Source: Bacteroidia bacterium
Lineage (GTDB): Bacteria > Bacteroidota > Bacteroidia > NS11-12g > UBA9320
Assembly: GCA_022425465.1 (NCBI GenBank)
Contig: JAKMFK010000023.1
Span: 1-13,001 of the forward strand
Reading direction: 5' to 3'
DNA length: 13,001 bases
The notes under the pieces are model-generated. The model had not been told where the DNA came from. It searched no databases and was given only the letters and a program-made list of their open reading frames with translations. Each line of letters starts with the position of its first letter. The stretch's first letter is position 1. Made by a program: the position numbers and the translations under genes. Shown here in pieces: positions 6,187 through 13,001 of the stretch.

Positions 6187-7395
6187 ATGGAGTTAAAACT
6201 TGCTTGGAGAAATATTTTCAGAAATAAACGCCGGAGTATAATTACCATCTCTTCCATCATTTTTGCTGTTGTATTCTCTGTAACAATGCGAAGTTTACAA
6301 CATGGTGCCTATGATAATATGCTAAAAAATATAGTTGGCAACTATCTGGGGTATATCCAAATACATTATAATGGATTCTGGGAGGAAAAAACAATTGACA
6401 ATAGTTTTTACATTGAAGATTTAGATTCACTAAAGGCTAACCCAACTATAGCATACATCAATCACCGAATTGAGGGTTTTGCACTTGCATCACATCAGAA
6501 AGAATCAAAACCTGTTGTAATTCTTGGGATAAATCCATCTAAAGAAAGTGAACATAATCAAATCAAAAACAGCCTAATAAGCGGCTCATTTTTATCCAAT
6601 AAAAAAAACGGAATTTTAATCGGAAAAGGATTGCAAAAAATAATGAATATCAACATTGGAGATTCACTTATTTTTCTAAGTCAAGGCTTCCAAGGTTCCA
6701 TTGCCTCTGGGATTTTTCCTGTGTTGGGAATAGTAGATTTAAAAACACCTGATCTCAATAGACGAACTGTTATCATGAATTTAGGCAATGCCCAAGATTT
6801 TTTTGGAATAGATAACATGGCCACAAGTGCTGTTATTGGACCAAAAAATGATGAGTGGGAAAAAGCCGAAAAAAGTATTCTAACTCAACTAGACAGCTCC
6901 CAATTTGAGATAATGAATTGGCAACAGATGCTACCTGAACTTAAACAACTTATCGATGTTGATCGAGCAGGAGGCACTTTTGTCTTAATTATATTATACA
7001 GCATACTAACATTTAGTCTATTTGGAACTGTGCTTATGTTAGCAGAAGAAAGAAATTTTGAATTTGGGGTTCTTGTTGCTATTGGAATGAGGAAATCAAT
7101 AATCACTCGTATTGCCCTGTATGAAACCCTTATCATGTCAGTTGTTGGTGTAATCTTAGGATTGATATGTGTAATTCCAGTAGTTACTTATTTTCATTTC
7201 TACCCCATCAATCTTAGCGGTCAAATGCAAGAAGTTGTTGAACAATTTGGGTTTGAAGCAATCATACCGACTTCACTAAATCCATGGATAAGCATTACTC
7301 AAGCTTTAATCGTTTTCTCGATCACCATTTTTGTTAACTTGTATACCCTCGTTAAAATAAAAAATATTCAACCTACTAAAGCAATGCGATCATGA
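6187..7395 (+). CDS. FtsX-family ABC transporter permease, first subunit (LolC/E- or MacB-like)
   Basis: A 402-residue inner-membrane permease with the FtsX/MacB topology: one N-terminal transmembrane helix (about 17-34) after the basic WRNIFRNKRRS segment, a large periplasmic domain (about 40-260), then three transmembrane helices (about 264-285, 311-334 and 368-389). After helix 2 the segment MLAEERNFEFGVLVAIGMRK is the cytoplasmic coupling helix seen in FtsX-like proteins. The ATG at 6187 is preferred because MELKLAWRN is the usual family start; a TTG at 6172 would add five residues. No good promoter box is seen in the 51 bases before it, so read-through from the lipoprotein gene is likely. 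Its stop overlaps the next permease by four bases. It shares the motif YIQIHYNGF just after TM1 with HLQIHDTNF in the second permease. Confidence 0.88.
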   Translation: MELKLAWRNIFRNKRRSIITISSIIFAVVFSVTMRSLQHGAYDNMLKNIVGNYLGYIQIHYNGFWEEKTIDNSFYIEDLDSLKANPTIAYINHRIEGFALASHQKESKPVVILGINPSKESEHNQIKNSLISGSFLSNKKNGILIGKGLQKIMNINIGDSLIFLSQGFQGSIASGIFPVLGIVDLKTPDLNRRTVIMNLGNAQDFFGIDNMATSAVIGPKNDEWEKAEKSILTQLDSSQFEIMNWQQMLPELKQLIDVDRAGGTFVLIILYSILTFSLFGTVLMLAEERNFEFGVLVAIGMRKSIITRIALYETLIMSVVGVILGLICVIPVVTYFHFYPINLSGQMQEVVEQFGFEAIIPTSLNPWISITQALIVFSITIFVNLYTLVKIKNIQPTKAMRS

Positions 7396-8609
7396 TTATA
7401 AAAATTGCATTTAAAAACATTTGGAGAAATAGTCTGAGGAGTTGGACTGTTATCATTGCTATTACATTGGGGATTTTTGGGGGTCTAGCTGTTATCAGTA
7501 CTGCAACAGGTTTAAGTAAAATGAGGCAGAATAATGCCATAGAAACCTATATTAGTCATTTGCAAATACACGACACCAACTTTCTTCAATTCTCAAGAAT
7601 TAATGATACCATTCCACAAAAAGCGGAATTAATCTCCTACTTAAATTCATCCAAATTGGTAAATGGATTAAGTAAGAGAATTAAGACTGAAAGTTTTATT
7701 CAAAGTGCAGGTGGCACAAGTGGTGTTATCTTAAACGGAATTTCACCTGACAATGAAAAAAATGTAACGCGTATTTACCAAAAATTAAATCACGGCAACT
7801 ATTTTCAAAAGCATAAAAGGAAACCTCCTATAATTCTAAGTCAAATTCTATCCACCAAACTCAACGCTAAAATTAATACAACTGTTCAATGTTCATTTGT
7901 AAATTCATATGGTGAGTCTGTAGTCTGTGTATTCAAAGTGATTGATATTTTTCAAACGAACAATTCATTATATGATGAAGTGAATGCTTTCGTAAAAATG
8001 GAGGATTTAAAAGCATACGCCAAATTAAAAGGAATTCATGAAATTGCGGTGAAACTTGAGGATGAATCCAATGTTGAGACCTTTAGAAATGAGTTAATTT
8101 CAAAATTTCCTAATCATCAAATTGATAGTTGGAGAGGTATAGCCCCTGAATTGGGTTATGCTGATAAAATGATGAATCTGATTCTAATCATATTTCTCAT
8201 AATCATTATGCTTGCTCTTGCTTTTGGAATCATTAATACAATGTTAATGGCAGTTCTAGAAAGAAAAAAAGAACTGGGTATGCTATTATCTATTGGTATG
8301 AACAAAAAAAAGGTGTTTGGTATGATTATATGGGAGTCCGTTTTTCTGGCACTACTATCTGGACCGTTAGGACTCCTATGCTCCTATATTGCAATCACCA
8401 CATTTGCAAAAAAAGGAATTGATTTATCTTTTGCTGCCTCAGGGCTAAGAAGCGTTGGAATAGAAAGCACAATATACCCATATGTTGAAAATCGTTTTTA
8501 CTACATCATCAGCATTCTTGTGATTTTAACCGCAATTTTATCCTCTCTTTATCCTGCTATTAAAGCATTAAAATTAAATCCTTCAGAAACATTAAGAACT
8601 GCAAATTAA
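7392..8609 (+). CDS. FtsX-family ABC transporter permease, second subunit (LolC/E- or MacB-like)
   Basis: A 405-residue inner-membrane permease, homologous in layout to its upstream neighbour but clearly diverged. It has a transmembrane helix at about 17-38 after FKNIWRNSLRS, a periplasmic domain at about 40-260, and helices at about 262-284, 312-337 and 368-388. The coupling segment NTMLMAVLERKKELGMLLSIGM (282-303) is a strong FtsX-domain signature, and the C-terminal LYPAIKALKLNPSETLR is also typical. Two different permeases next to one ATPase form a heterodimer as in LolCDE, unlike MacB where ATPase and permease are fused. The start overlaps the preceding stop (ATGA), and the ATPase gene begins five bases after this stop, so the three are translationally coupled. 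The transported substrate, possibly lipoproteins, is inferred only from family architecture. Confidence 0.9.
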   Translation: MIIKIAFKNIWRNSLRSWTVIIAITLGIFGGLAVISTATGLSKMRQNNAIETYISHLQIHDTNFLQFSRINDTIPQKAELISYLNSSKLVNGLSKRIKTESFIQSAGGTSGVILNGISPDNEKNVTRIYQKLNHGNYFQKHKRKPPIILSQILSTKLNAKINTTVQCSFVNSYGESVVCVFKVIDIFQTNNSLYDEVNAFVKMEDLKAYAKLKGIHEIAVKLEDESNVETFRNELISKFPNHQIDSWRGIAPELGYADKMMNLILIIFLIIIMLALAFGIINTMLMAVLERKKELGMLLSIGMNKKKVFGMIIWESVFLALLSGPLGLLCSYIAITTFAKKGIDLSFAASGLRSVGIESTIYPYVENRFYYIISILVILTAILSSLYPAIKALKLNPSETLRTAN

Positions 8610-8614
8610 AATCA

Positions 8615-9292
8615 ATGATAACCATAAAAAACATTCGTAAAACATACCAATCTGGTGACATTGAGGTTCAAGCACTTCAAGACATCAGTTTAACCATAAA
8701 ACCTGGCGAATTCACAGCAATTGTGGGACCATCTGGTTCAGGGAAAACTACCTTACTCAATATCATTGGAGGTTTAGATTCGCCAACAAAAGGTTCCGTA
8801 AAAATTAATGAAACTGATATCACACAACTCCCTGAAAATGAACTTATTGATTTTCGACTTCATCACATTGGTTTTATTTTTCAGAGTTATAATTTAATTC
8901 CAGTACTTACCGCAAAAGAAAATGTTGAGTTCTTGATGTTACTTCAAAAGAAAAATGAACAAGCTAGAAATGAACGTACACTTAAACTTCTGAAAGCGGT
9001 AGGCTTAGAAGATCAAATTCACAAAAGACCCAATGAGATGAGTGGTGGTCAACAACAACGGGTAGCAGTTGCAAGAGCTCTGGCAAGCAAACCCAGTTTT
9101 ATTTTAGCTGACGAACCAACCGCGAATCTGGATAGTAAGTCTTCAGAAAATTTACTAAACATCATGCAACGACTCAACAGAGAAGAAAAAACAACCTTTA
9201 TATTCAGTACACATGATCAACGAGTCATTGACAAAGCAAATCGAATCATCACTATTGAAGATGGTAAAATAATCAGTGATACATCCCAATAA
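8615..9292 (+). CDS. ABC transporter ATP-binding subunit, LolD/MacB class
   Basis: A 225-residue stand-alone ATPase that should energise the two preceding permeases at the cytoplasmic face of the inner membrane. All motifs are intact: Walker A GPSGSGKTT (38-46), Q-loop Q90 in FIFQSYNLIP, signature SGGQQQR (143-149), Walker B FILADEP (162-168) with E167 as the catalytic base, D-loop NLDS and switch histidine H200. The sequence FIFQSYNLIPVLTAKENV is characteristic of the MacB/LolD/FtsE family of mechanotransmitting ABC systems. Length matches LolD. No membrane-fusion (MacA/HlyD) gene lies nearby, which favours a Lol-like extraction role or another envelope function over MacAB-type export. It starts five bases after the second permease. 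Confidence 0.93.
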   Translation: MITIKNIRKTYQSGDIEVQALQDISLTIKPGEFTAIVGPSGSGKTTLLNIIGGLDSPTKGSVKINETDITQLPENELIDFRLHHIGFIFQSYNLIPVLTAKENVEFLMLLQKKNEQARNERTLKLLKAVGLEDQIHKRPNEMSGGQQQRVAVARALASKPSFILADEPTANLDSKSSENLLNIMQRLNREEKTTFIFSTHDQRVIDKANRIITIEDGKIISDTSQ

Positions 9293-9336
9293 AACTATCC
9301 CAAGAAATAAAAAGACTTCTTCACATCAATATTTTA

Positions 9337-9344
9337 TAAATTTG
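9337..9344 (+). promoter_or_regulatory. Bacteroidota -7 promoter box (TAAATTTG) for porQ
   Basis: A perfect TAnnTTTG match ending 14 bases before the porQ ATG at 9359, so a leader of only about 8-10 bases is predicted. No clear -33 element is seen. It lies in the 66-base gap after the ATPase gene and suggests that porQ starts a new transcription unit. Confidence 0.5.
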
Positions 9345-9358
9345 ACGTTGTTAATTCA

Positions 9359-10405
9359 ATGAGGTTTATACATCTATCTTTTATTCTGCTATCAAGCATC
9401 GTTTCAATTGCTCAAATTGGAGGTAGCAGTGCCTTTGCTTTTGCACTAATTGAAAATAATGCAAGACACACAGCACTAGGGGGAGTATCTATTACAAATA
9501 CAGACCATGATCCTGCAGCTGGTTTTCAAAATCCAGCTCTCATAAACCACCAAATGCACAACTACGCCTCACTATCCTATGCAAACCATGTAGCAGATAT
9601 TAATTATGGTTTTGGAAGTTATGGAAAAACAATTGATAGTCTTTATGCCATGTCATTTAATATTGGTTTTTACGACTATGGCAATTTTATTCGAACAAAT
9701 AATGCTGGAGATATCATTGGTGAATTTGATGCAACTGATTATACTTTTCAAGTAGGTTTGAGTAGAAAGGTAACCGATAAAATTACGGTTGGTGCAAATG
9801 GCAAATTTTTATATAGTGTTTATGAGGCATACGTAAGTACAGCAGGAGGTATCGATTTAGGAGGCCAATATGCAAATGATGATAAACTAATGAATGTTGG
9901 ATTTTTGATTAAAAATATGGGGTATCAATTTATTCGATATTCAGACGATAGTCCAAGAGAATCAATACCTTTTGATATTCAAGCTAGCATAAGTAAGAAA
10001 CTGGCTCACAATCCTCTGAGATTTACACTCACATTACATAATCTTCATCGTTGGAATAATTCTTATGTAAATACGAATACTCGAAATAAAGAAATTGATC
10101 TAGAAACCGGTATCGTAAAAAATCAGAATCTATCGTTTGGTGATAAAGCTATGCGGCATGTGATCTTTAATACTGAATTTATTTTCTCCGATAATTTTCA
10201 AATTAGAGGAGGATATAATCACCAACGAAGAGCTGAATTAGGTCCAGAAAACAGAAAAGCATCTACAGGATTTAGTTGGGGTTTTTCTATTGGTGTTAAA
10301 AAACTTATGATTGGTTATGGAAGTGCAGGATACTTCCCCGGAATTGCCTCCAATTATTTCTCAGTATCAAGAGATTTGTCGAGTTTTAAGCAGAGGGTTA
10401 AATAA
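9359..10405 (+). CDS. porQ: Type IX secretion system protein PorQ
   Basis: A 348-residue outer-membrane beta-barrel-like protein of the T9SS. PorQ works with PorU, PorV and PorZ in the attachment complex, which removes the C-terminal sorting domain from cargo and ties cargo to surface A-LPS in Porphyromonas. The N-terminus is a signal peptide (hydrophobic residues about 4-18, probable cleavage after SIA, leaving Q19). Directly after it comes the family hallmark GGSSAFAFALIENNARHTALGG (21-42), then DHDPAAGFQNPALI, both shared by PorQ/PorV-type proteins. The rest has alternating beta-strand patterning, for example TVGANGKFLYSVYEAY and FQIRGGYNHQRR. PorQ is often next to cmk in Bacteroidota, as here with cmk 72 bases downstream. 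The convergent gene beyond cmk encodes a protein with a T9SS sorting domain. PorV is the main alternative, but the length and the cmk neighbour favour PorQ. Confidence 0.87.
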   Translation: MRFIHLSFILLSSIVSIAQIGGSSAFAFALIENNARHTALGGVSITNTDHDPAAGFQNPALINHQMHNYASLSYANHVADINYGFGSYGKTIDSLYAMSFNIGFYDYGNFIRTNNAGDIIGEFDATDYTFQVGLSRKVTDKITVGANGKFLYSVYEAYVSTAGGIDLGGQYANDDKLMNVGFLIKNMGYQFIRYSDDSPRESIPFDIQASISKKLAHNPLRFTLTLHNLHRWNNSYVNTNTRNKEIDLETGIVKNQNLSFGDKAMRHVIFNTEFIFSDNFQIRGGYNHQRRAELGPENRKASTGFSWGFSIGVKKLMIGYGSAGYFPGIASNYFSVSRDLSSFKQRVK

Positions 10406-10408
10406 CCC

Positions 10409-10422
10409 TACTCAATTGAGTA
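10409..10422. repeat. 14-base perfect palindrome downstream of porQ
   Basis: TACTCAATTGAGTA is fully self-complementary and begins four bases after the porQ stop. It has no T-run, so it is a poor rho-independent terminator. It could be a dyad operator or a weak mRNA 3' end structure. It sits 41 bases before the cmk promoter box. Confidence 0.45.
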
Positions 10423-10462
10423 TTAAAATCTACCTATTATTCAATAAATCAAAAAATAGGTT

Positions 10463-10470
10463 TAAGTTTG
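10463..10470 (+). promoter_or_regulatory. Bacteroidota -7 promoter box (TAAGTTTG) for cmk
   Basis: A perfect TAnnTTTG match ending seven bases before the TTG start of cmk. Its last two bases, together with the following A, form an in-frame TGA (10469-10471), which rules out any earlier start for cmk. No good -33 TTG is seen. An imperfect hairpin (ACCTATT 10432-10438 with AATAGGT 10455-10461) lies immediately upstream. Confidence 0.5.
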
Positions 10471-10477
10471 ACCAATA

Positions 10478-11170
10478 TTGAATTCGAAAATAAATATAGC
10501 TATTGATGGCCATTCAAGTTGTGGAAAGGGAACACTTGCAAAAAACATAGCCAAGGAACTCGGCTATTTATTTATTGACAGTGGAGCAATGTATAGAGCG
10601 GTAACCCTCTATTTGCTCAATGAAGGTATCACGCTTACAGAACTTGAAGAAGACCCGGCAGTTCTTGGTAACATCAAAATTGAATTTGTATACAACTCTG
10701 AAAAAAAATTCTATGAAACCCACCTTAATCAGGAAAATGTCGAAAATGAAATTCGAAATATGCGAGTTTCGAGATTCGTTAGTCCAGTTAGTACGATCAA
10801 AGTCGTTCGAGACTTTTTAGTTAAAAAACAGCAGGAAATGGGACAAAATAAAGGCGTAGTAATGGACGGTAGAGATATTGGCACTGTTGTTTTCCCAGAT
10901 GCCGAGTTAAAAATATTTATGACAGCCAGTCCTGAAGTTCGAGCTAAAAGAAGATATGAAGAATTATCCAAAAAAGGAATCCATATCAATTACCAAGAAG
11001 TACTTCATAACATTAGGGAACGTGACCAAATGGATAGTACTAGAAAAGAAAGTCCTTTGAGAAAAGCTGAAGATGCAATCACATTAGATAATACCTCAAT
11101 GACAAAACAAGAACAAGCTAAAATTTCTCTTCAATGGGCAAAGGGAGTGATTGCTGCATTGGATGAGTGA
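10478..11170 (+). CDS. cmk: (d)CMP kinase (cytidylate kinase)
   Basis: A 230-residue cytoplasmic P-loop kinase that phosphorylates CMP and dCMP with ATP, for pyrimidine salvage and RNA turnover. Motifs: P-loop IDGHSSCGKGT (9-19), the CMP-binding DSGAMYRAVTLYLL (34-47), MDGRDIGTVVFPDAELKIFMTA (129-150), the arginine-rich lid RAKRRYEEL (155-163), and RDQMDSTRKESPLRKAEDAITLDNTSMT (182-209). Length matches bacterial Cmk. The start is TTG at 10478: the in-frame TGA at 10469-10471 blocks any earlier start, and the next ATG is residue 39, beyond the P-loop. A promoter box just upstream gives it a possible separate transcript from porQ. It converges with the T9SS cargo gene, with only 19 bases between the two stops. 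Confidence 0.96.
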   Translation: MNSKINIAIDGHSSCGKGTLAKNIAKELGYLFIDSGAMYRAVTLYLLNEGITLTELEEDPAVLGNIKIEFVYNSEKKFYETHLNQENVENEIRNMRVSRFVSPVSTIKVVRDFLVKKQQEMGQNKGVVMDGRDIGTVVFPDAELKIFMTASPEVRAKRRYEELSKKGIHINYQEVLHNIRERDQMDSTRKESPLRKAEDAITLDNTSMTKQEQAKISLQWAKGVIAALDE

Positions 11171-11189
11171 TTAAAGCTATCCAACTTTT

Positions 11190-13001
11190 TTATTTGATTA
11201 TTGTCAACGTACCTTTATCATTATAGATATTGTTATCCCAACCTCTGTAACTCACTATCCAAAAGTAAACATTACTGTAGGATAAGTCAGTTTGTTTGTA
11301 TTTGCCATCCCAAGTGGCATTTTTATCTGTCGATTGAAAAACCTTCTCCCCCCATCGATTATAAATCTTGATTTCAAACTCACGAACAAATACATCGCTC
11401 CAACCAAATGCATCATTCAAATTATCTCCATTAGCAGTCACTGCATTGGGAACAAAGACCAAAGGTGGTTGAATTAAATAAATATCGTTACTTCGACTAG
11501 TTGCATCTAAACTCCCTGAACCTTCATAAGCAATAACACTATACCAATAGCCCCCCCAATCGAAATCAAGATCAGAATCTCTATACTCAACCAAAGGGTC
11601 GGCTAAACGAACAATAGGTCGCAATGATCCTGTATCAACAGATCGAAGAAGCTCATAGTCCAATACGCCTCCATTCCATGTTATATAATCGTCCCAACTC
11701 AAATCAAATTTAAACCGTGGTATTTCAGATTTTTCATTTAATGCTAACCCTCTTATCACAATTGTACACCCATTATTACTAAATGAACTTAAATGTCCGC
11801 AATCATCCACAACCCGGACTTGATAGCAATATGAAGTTGTATTAACATCTACATCAGTATCTACATATATAGTGTCATCGATGTTTGATAGTGTAGTTAG
11901 GTACTTAAAATTTCCTTTTTCACGGGTTCCTTTATAAATCTCGTAATACCCAAAATCATCTTCCTTTGATTTTAAAAAAATGACCTCAATGAAGTTGCCA
12001 TTTACTGTTGCCGTCTTTAAATACGTTTCCTCAACCGGAATTTGACTTTCACGTGCACTACTCAAAAGATATGATATGTCACCCAACTCATTACAAATGT
12101 TCTCAACTACTAAATAATAGGTATAATCCCTATTTCTCGGATCAATTACATCAAAATCTGTATACGATCCACCTAACTGACTAGATGAATAAGTCAAAAC
12201 AGTTGTATCTCCATTTGGATCAACTCGGTATAACGCCATTCTGTAAAAATAGTCAGATGCTGGAGTTTGTTCCCAGTCAATTCGTAGTTCTTCATCACTG
12301 ATAAAATTGAGACATAAGACATCAGGCGGTGGTAAAAGTGGAGTTGTATCTATCCGGATAATGATAGAAGTGATACTATCTGTGAAACTTGGACACCCTC
12401 TATCTTCTGCTCGAACATCTATTTTAAATGATTTACCAGCCTGATTACAAGAAAATAAAAAACTAAATCTAGGATTTAATGAACCCTTACCAATCATAGT
12501 ATCTTCAAAGCTGATCAAACTTGACTTCAGACTAGTTGGAATATCAAAATAAACCAATAAGGAATCTCCTTCAGGATCCGTAATTGGATAATCAAATGAG
12601 AAGGTATCTCCCACCTGGATATTTAGTGTGTCAATAACATTAGTTACAAAATTTTGAGGAGATAAATTTGGTGGTAAATTAAATGGAACAACAGCCATTT
12701 TAAATGATGCATTGCTACATCTAGGACTTGGATTATTTTCAGAATAAGCTCCAGTTGTAGTTGGGAAATCGCTAATTCTTGAACTCAAAGGGTTTTCCGG
12801 ACAACTTGAACAAACACTTTGATATACTATCCCTCTTTTATCAAATCTACTTGTTCCTCCGTCAACATGATCTCCAGTTTGATTTCCTCCAAAATAAGTA
12901 GCAAATGATAAATCTGCCATATCCTCCTCAAAAACGGCTAAATGAAAATCTTGACCATCAGTAGTTTTTTGAAATGCATCATCACTTAGAGGCATGTTTG
13001 A
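11190..13001 (-). CDS. Secreted multidomain protein with C-terminal type-B T9SS sorting domain (N-terminus beyond window)
   Basis: About 603 residues of a larger extracellular protein; the frame is open to base 13001, so the ATG at 12995 is probably internal and the signal peptide lies outside. Numbered from that ATG: residues 15-103 resemble an SBBP-like beta-propeller segment (ATYFGG, HVDGGTSRFDKRGIVYQ, DFPTTTGAYSENN) with cysteines that may form disulfides. Residues about 105-216 look like an Ig/cadherin-like beta domain (ITDPEGDSLLVYF). Residues about 222-505 contain three fibronectin-III-like modules. Residues about 511-601 are the gliding motility-associated (CHU_C, type B) C-terminal domain, with FVPNAVTANGDNLNDAFGW, IKIYNRWGEKVF, TWDGKY and the final TLTIIK. 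Type-B domains direct export by the T9SS and surface attachment or release. The protein may be an adhesin or structural surface protein; no catalytic motif is visible. Confidence 0.9.
   Translation of the reverse strand, partial: SNMPLSDDAFQKTTDGQDFHLAVFEEDMADLSFATYFGGNQTGDHVDGGTSRFDKRGIVYQSVCSSCPENPLSSRISDFPTTTGAYSENNPSPRCSNASFKMAVVPFNLPPNLSPQNFVTNVIDTLNIQVGDTFSFDYPITDPEGDSLLVYFDIPTSLKSSLISFEDTMIGKGSLNPRFSFLFSCNQAGKSFKIDVRAEDRGCPSFTDSITSIIIRIDTTPLLPPPDVLCLNFISDEELRIDWEQTPASDYFYRMALYRVDPNGDTTVLTYSSSQLGGSYTDFDVIDPRNRDYTYYLVVENICNELGDISYLLSSARESQIPVEETYLKTATVNGNFIEVIFLKSKEDDFGYYEIYKGTREKGNFKYLTTLSNIDDTIYVDTDVDVNTTSYCYQVRVVDDCGHLSSFSNNGCTIVIRGLALNEKSEIPRFKFDLSWDDYITWNGGVLDYELLRSVDTGSLRPIVRLADPLVEYRDSDLDFDWGGYWYSVIAYEGSGSLDATSRSNDIYLIQPPLVFVPNAVTANGDNLNDAFGWSDVFVREFEIKIYNRWGEKVFQSTDKNATWDGKYKQTDLSYSNVYFWIVSYRGWDNNIYNDKGTLTIIK

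Noticed and set aside
6187..9292. MacAB-type macrolide or toxin exporter
   Set aside because: The ATPase and permeases are separate proteins, there are two distinct permeases, and no MacA-like fusion protein or TolC gene is nearby.
11171..11189. Possible terminator between the convergent cmk and cargo genes
   Set aside because: Only a four-base AAAG/CTTT pairing is possible; the T-run alone is not enough.
1..13001. tRNA, rRNA, CRISPR array, insertion sequence, riboswitch or attachment site
   Set aside because: Gaps between genes are all about 110 bases or shorter, and none shows cloverleaf, spacer-repeat, transposase or known riboswitch features by eye.

Overview
The window reads as a compact, AT-rich chromosomal segment of a Bacteroidota bacterium. 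The evidence is a PorQ-type protein of the type IX secretion system (T9SS), a large secreted protein ending in a type-B ('gliding motility-associated') T9SS sorting domain, and repeated copies of the phylum-specific promoter -7 element TAnnTTTG. Most genes show no obvious Shine-Dalgarno sequence, which also fits the phylum. I cannot resolve the order or genus from the sequence. No mobile element, CRISPR array, tRNA, rRNA or prophage signature was seen, and no stretch over about 110 bases lacks a gene.

Layout. (1) Bases 1-909 hold the 3' end of typA/bipA, a ribosome-associated GTPase. (2) Bases 958-3075 hold three genes on the + strand: an LpxL/HtrB-type acyltransferase with a GTG start, a class I SAM-dependent methyltransferase, and a gamma-class carbonic-anhydrase-like hexapeptide protein overlapping its neighbour by 4 bases. 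(3) Bases 3184-4434 form an antioxidant island: a typical 2-Cys peroxiredoxin on +, a bidirectional terminator, then a convergent two-gene operon with a WCGSC thioredoxin and a small acidic protein resembling DUF6952. (4) Bases 4534-9292 hold a lipoprotein that fuses HEAT-like repeats to a cyclophilin prolyl isomerase, followed by two FtsX-family permeases and a LolD/MacB-type ATPase, all tightly packed. (5) Bases 9359-11170 hold porQ and cmk. (6) Bases 11190-13001, on the - strand, hold the C-terminal part of a type-B-sorted secreted protein that runs off the window.

How the genes fit together. The peroxiredoxin, thioredoxin and small protein probably form a peroxide-detoxification and reductant unit. 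The two permeases and the ATPase make up a complete LolCDE-like ABC complex with no membrane-fusion partner; the HEAT-cyclophilin lipoprotein just upstream is a plausible functional associate. PorQ belongs to the outer-membrane attachment machinery that handles cargo carrying C-terminal sorting domains, and the convergent gene next to it encodes such a cargo.

Regulation. TAnnTTTG boxes lie before six genes. Four of them end 4 to 7 bases before the start codon, so those transcripts are probably leaderless or nearly so. These boxes settle start codons for the acyltransferase (GTG), the thioredoxin (ATG at 4434 rather than 4470) and cmk (TTG). I found no convincing undescribed system; the most interesting points are the HEAT-cyclophilin plus Lol-like cluster and the leaderless promoter geometry.
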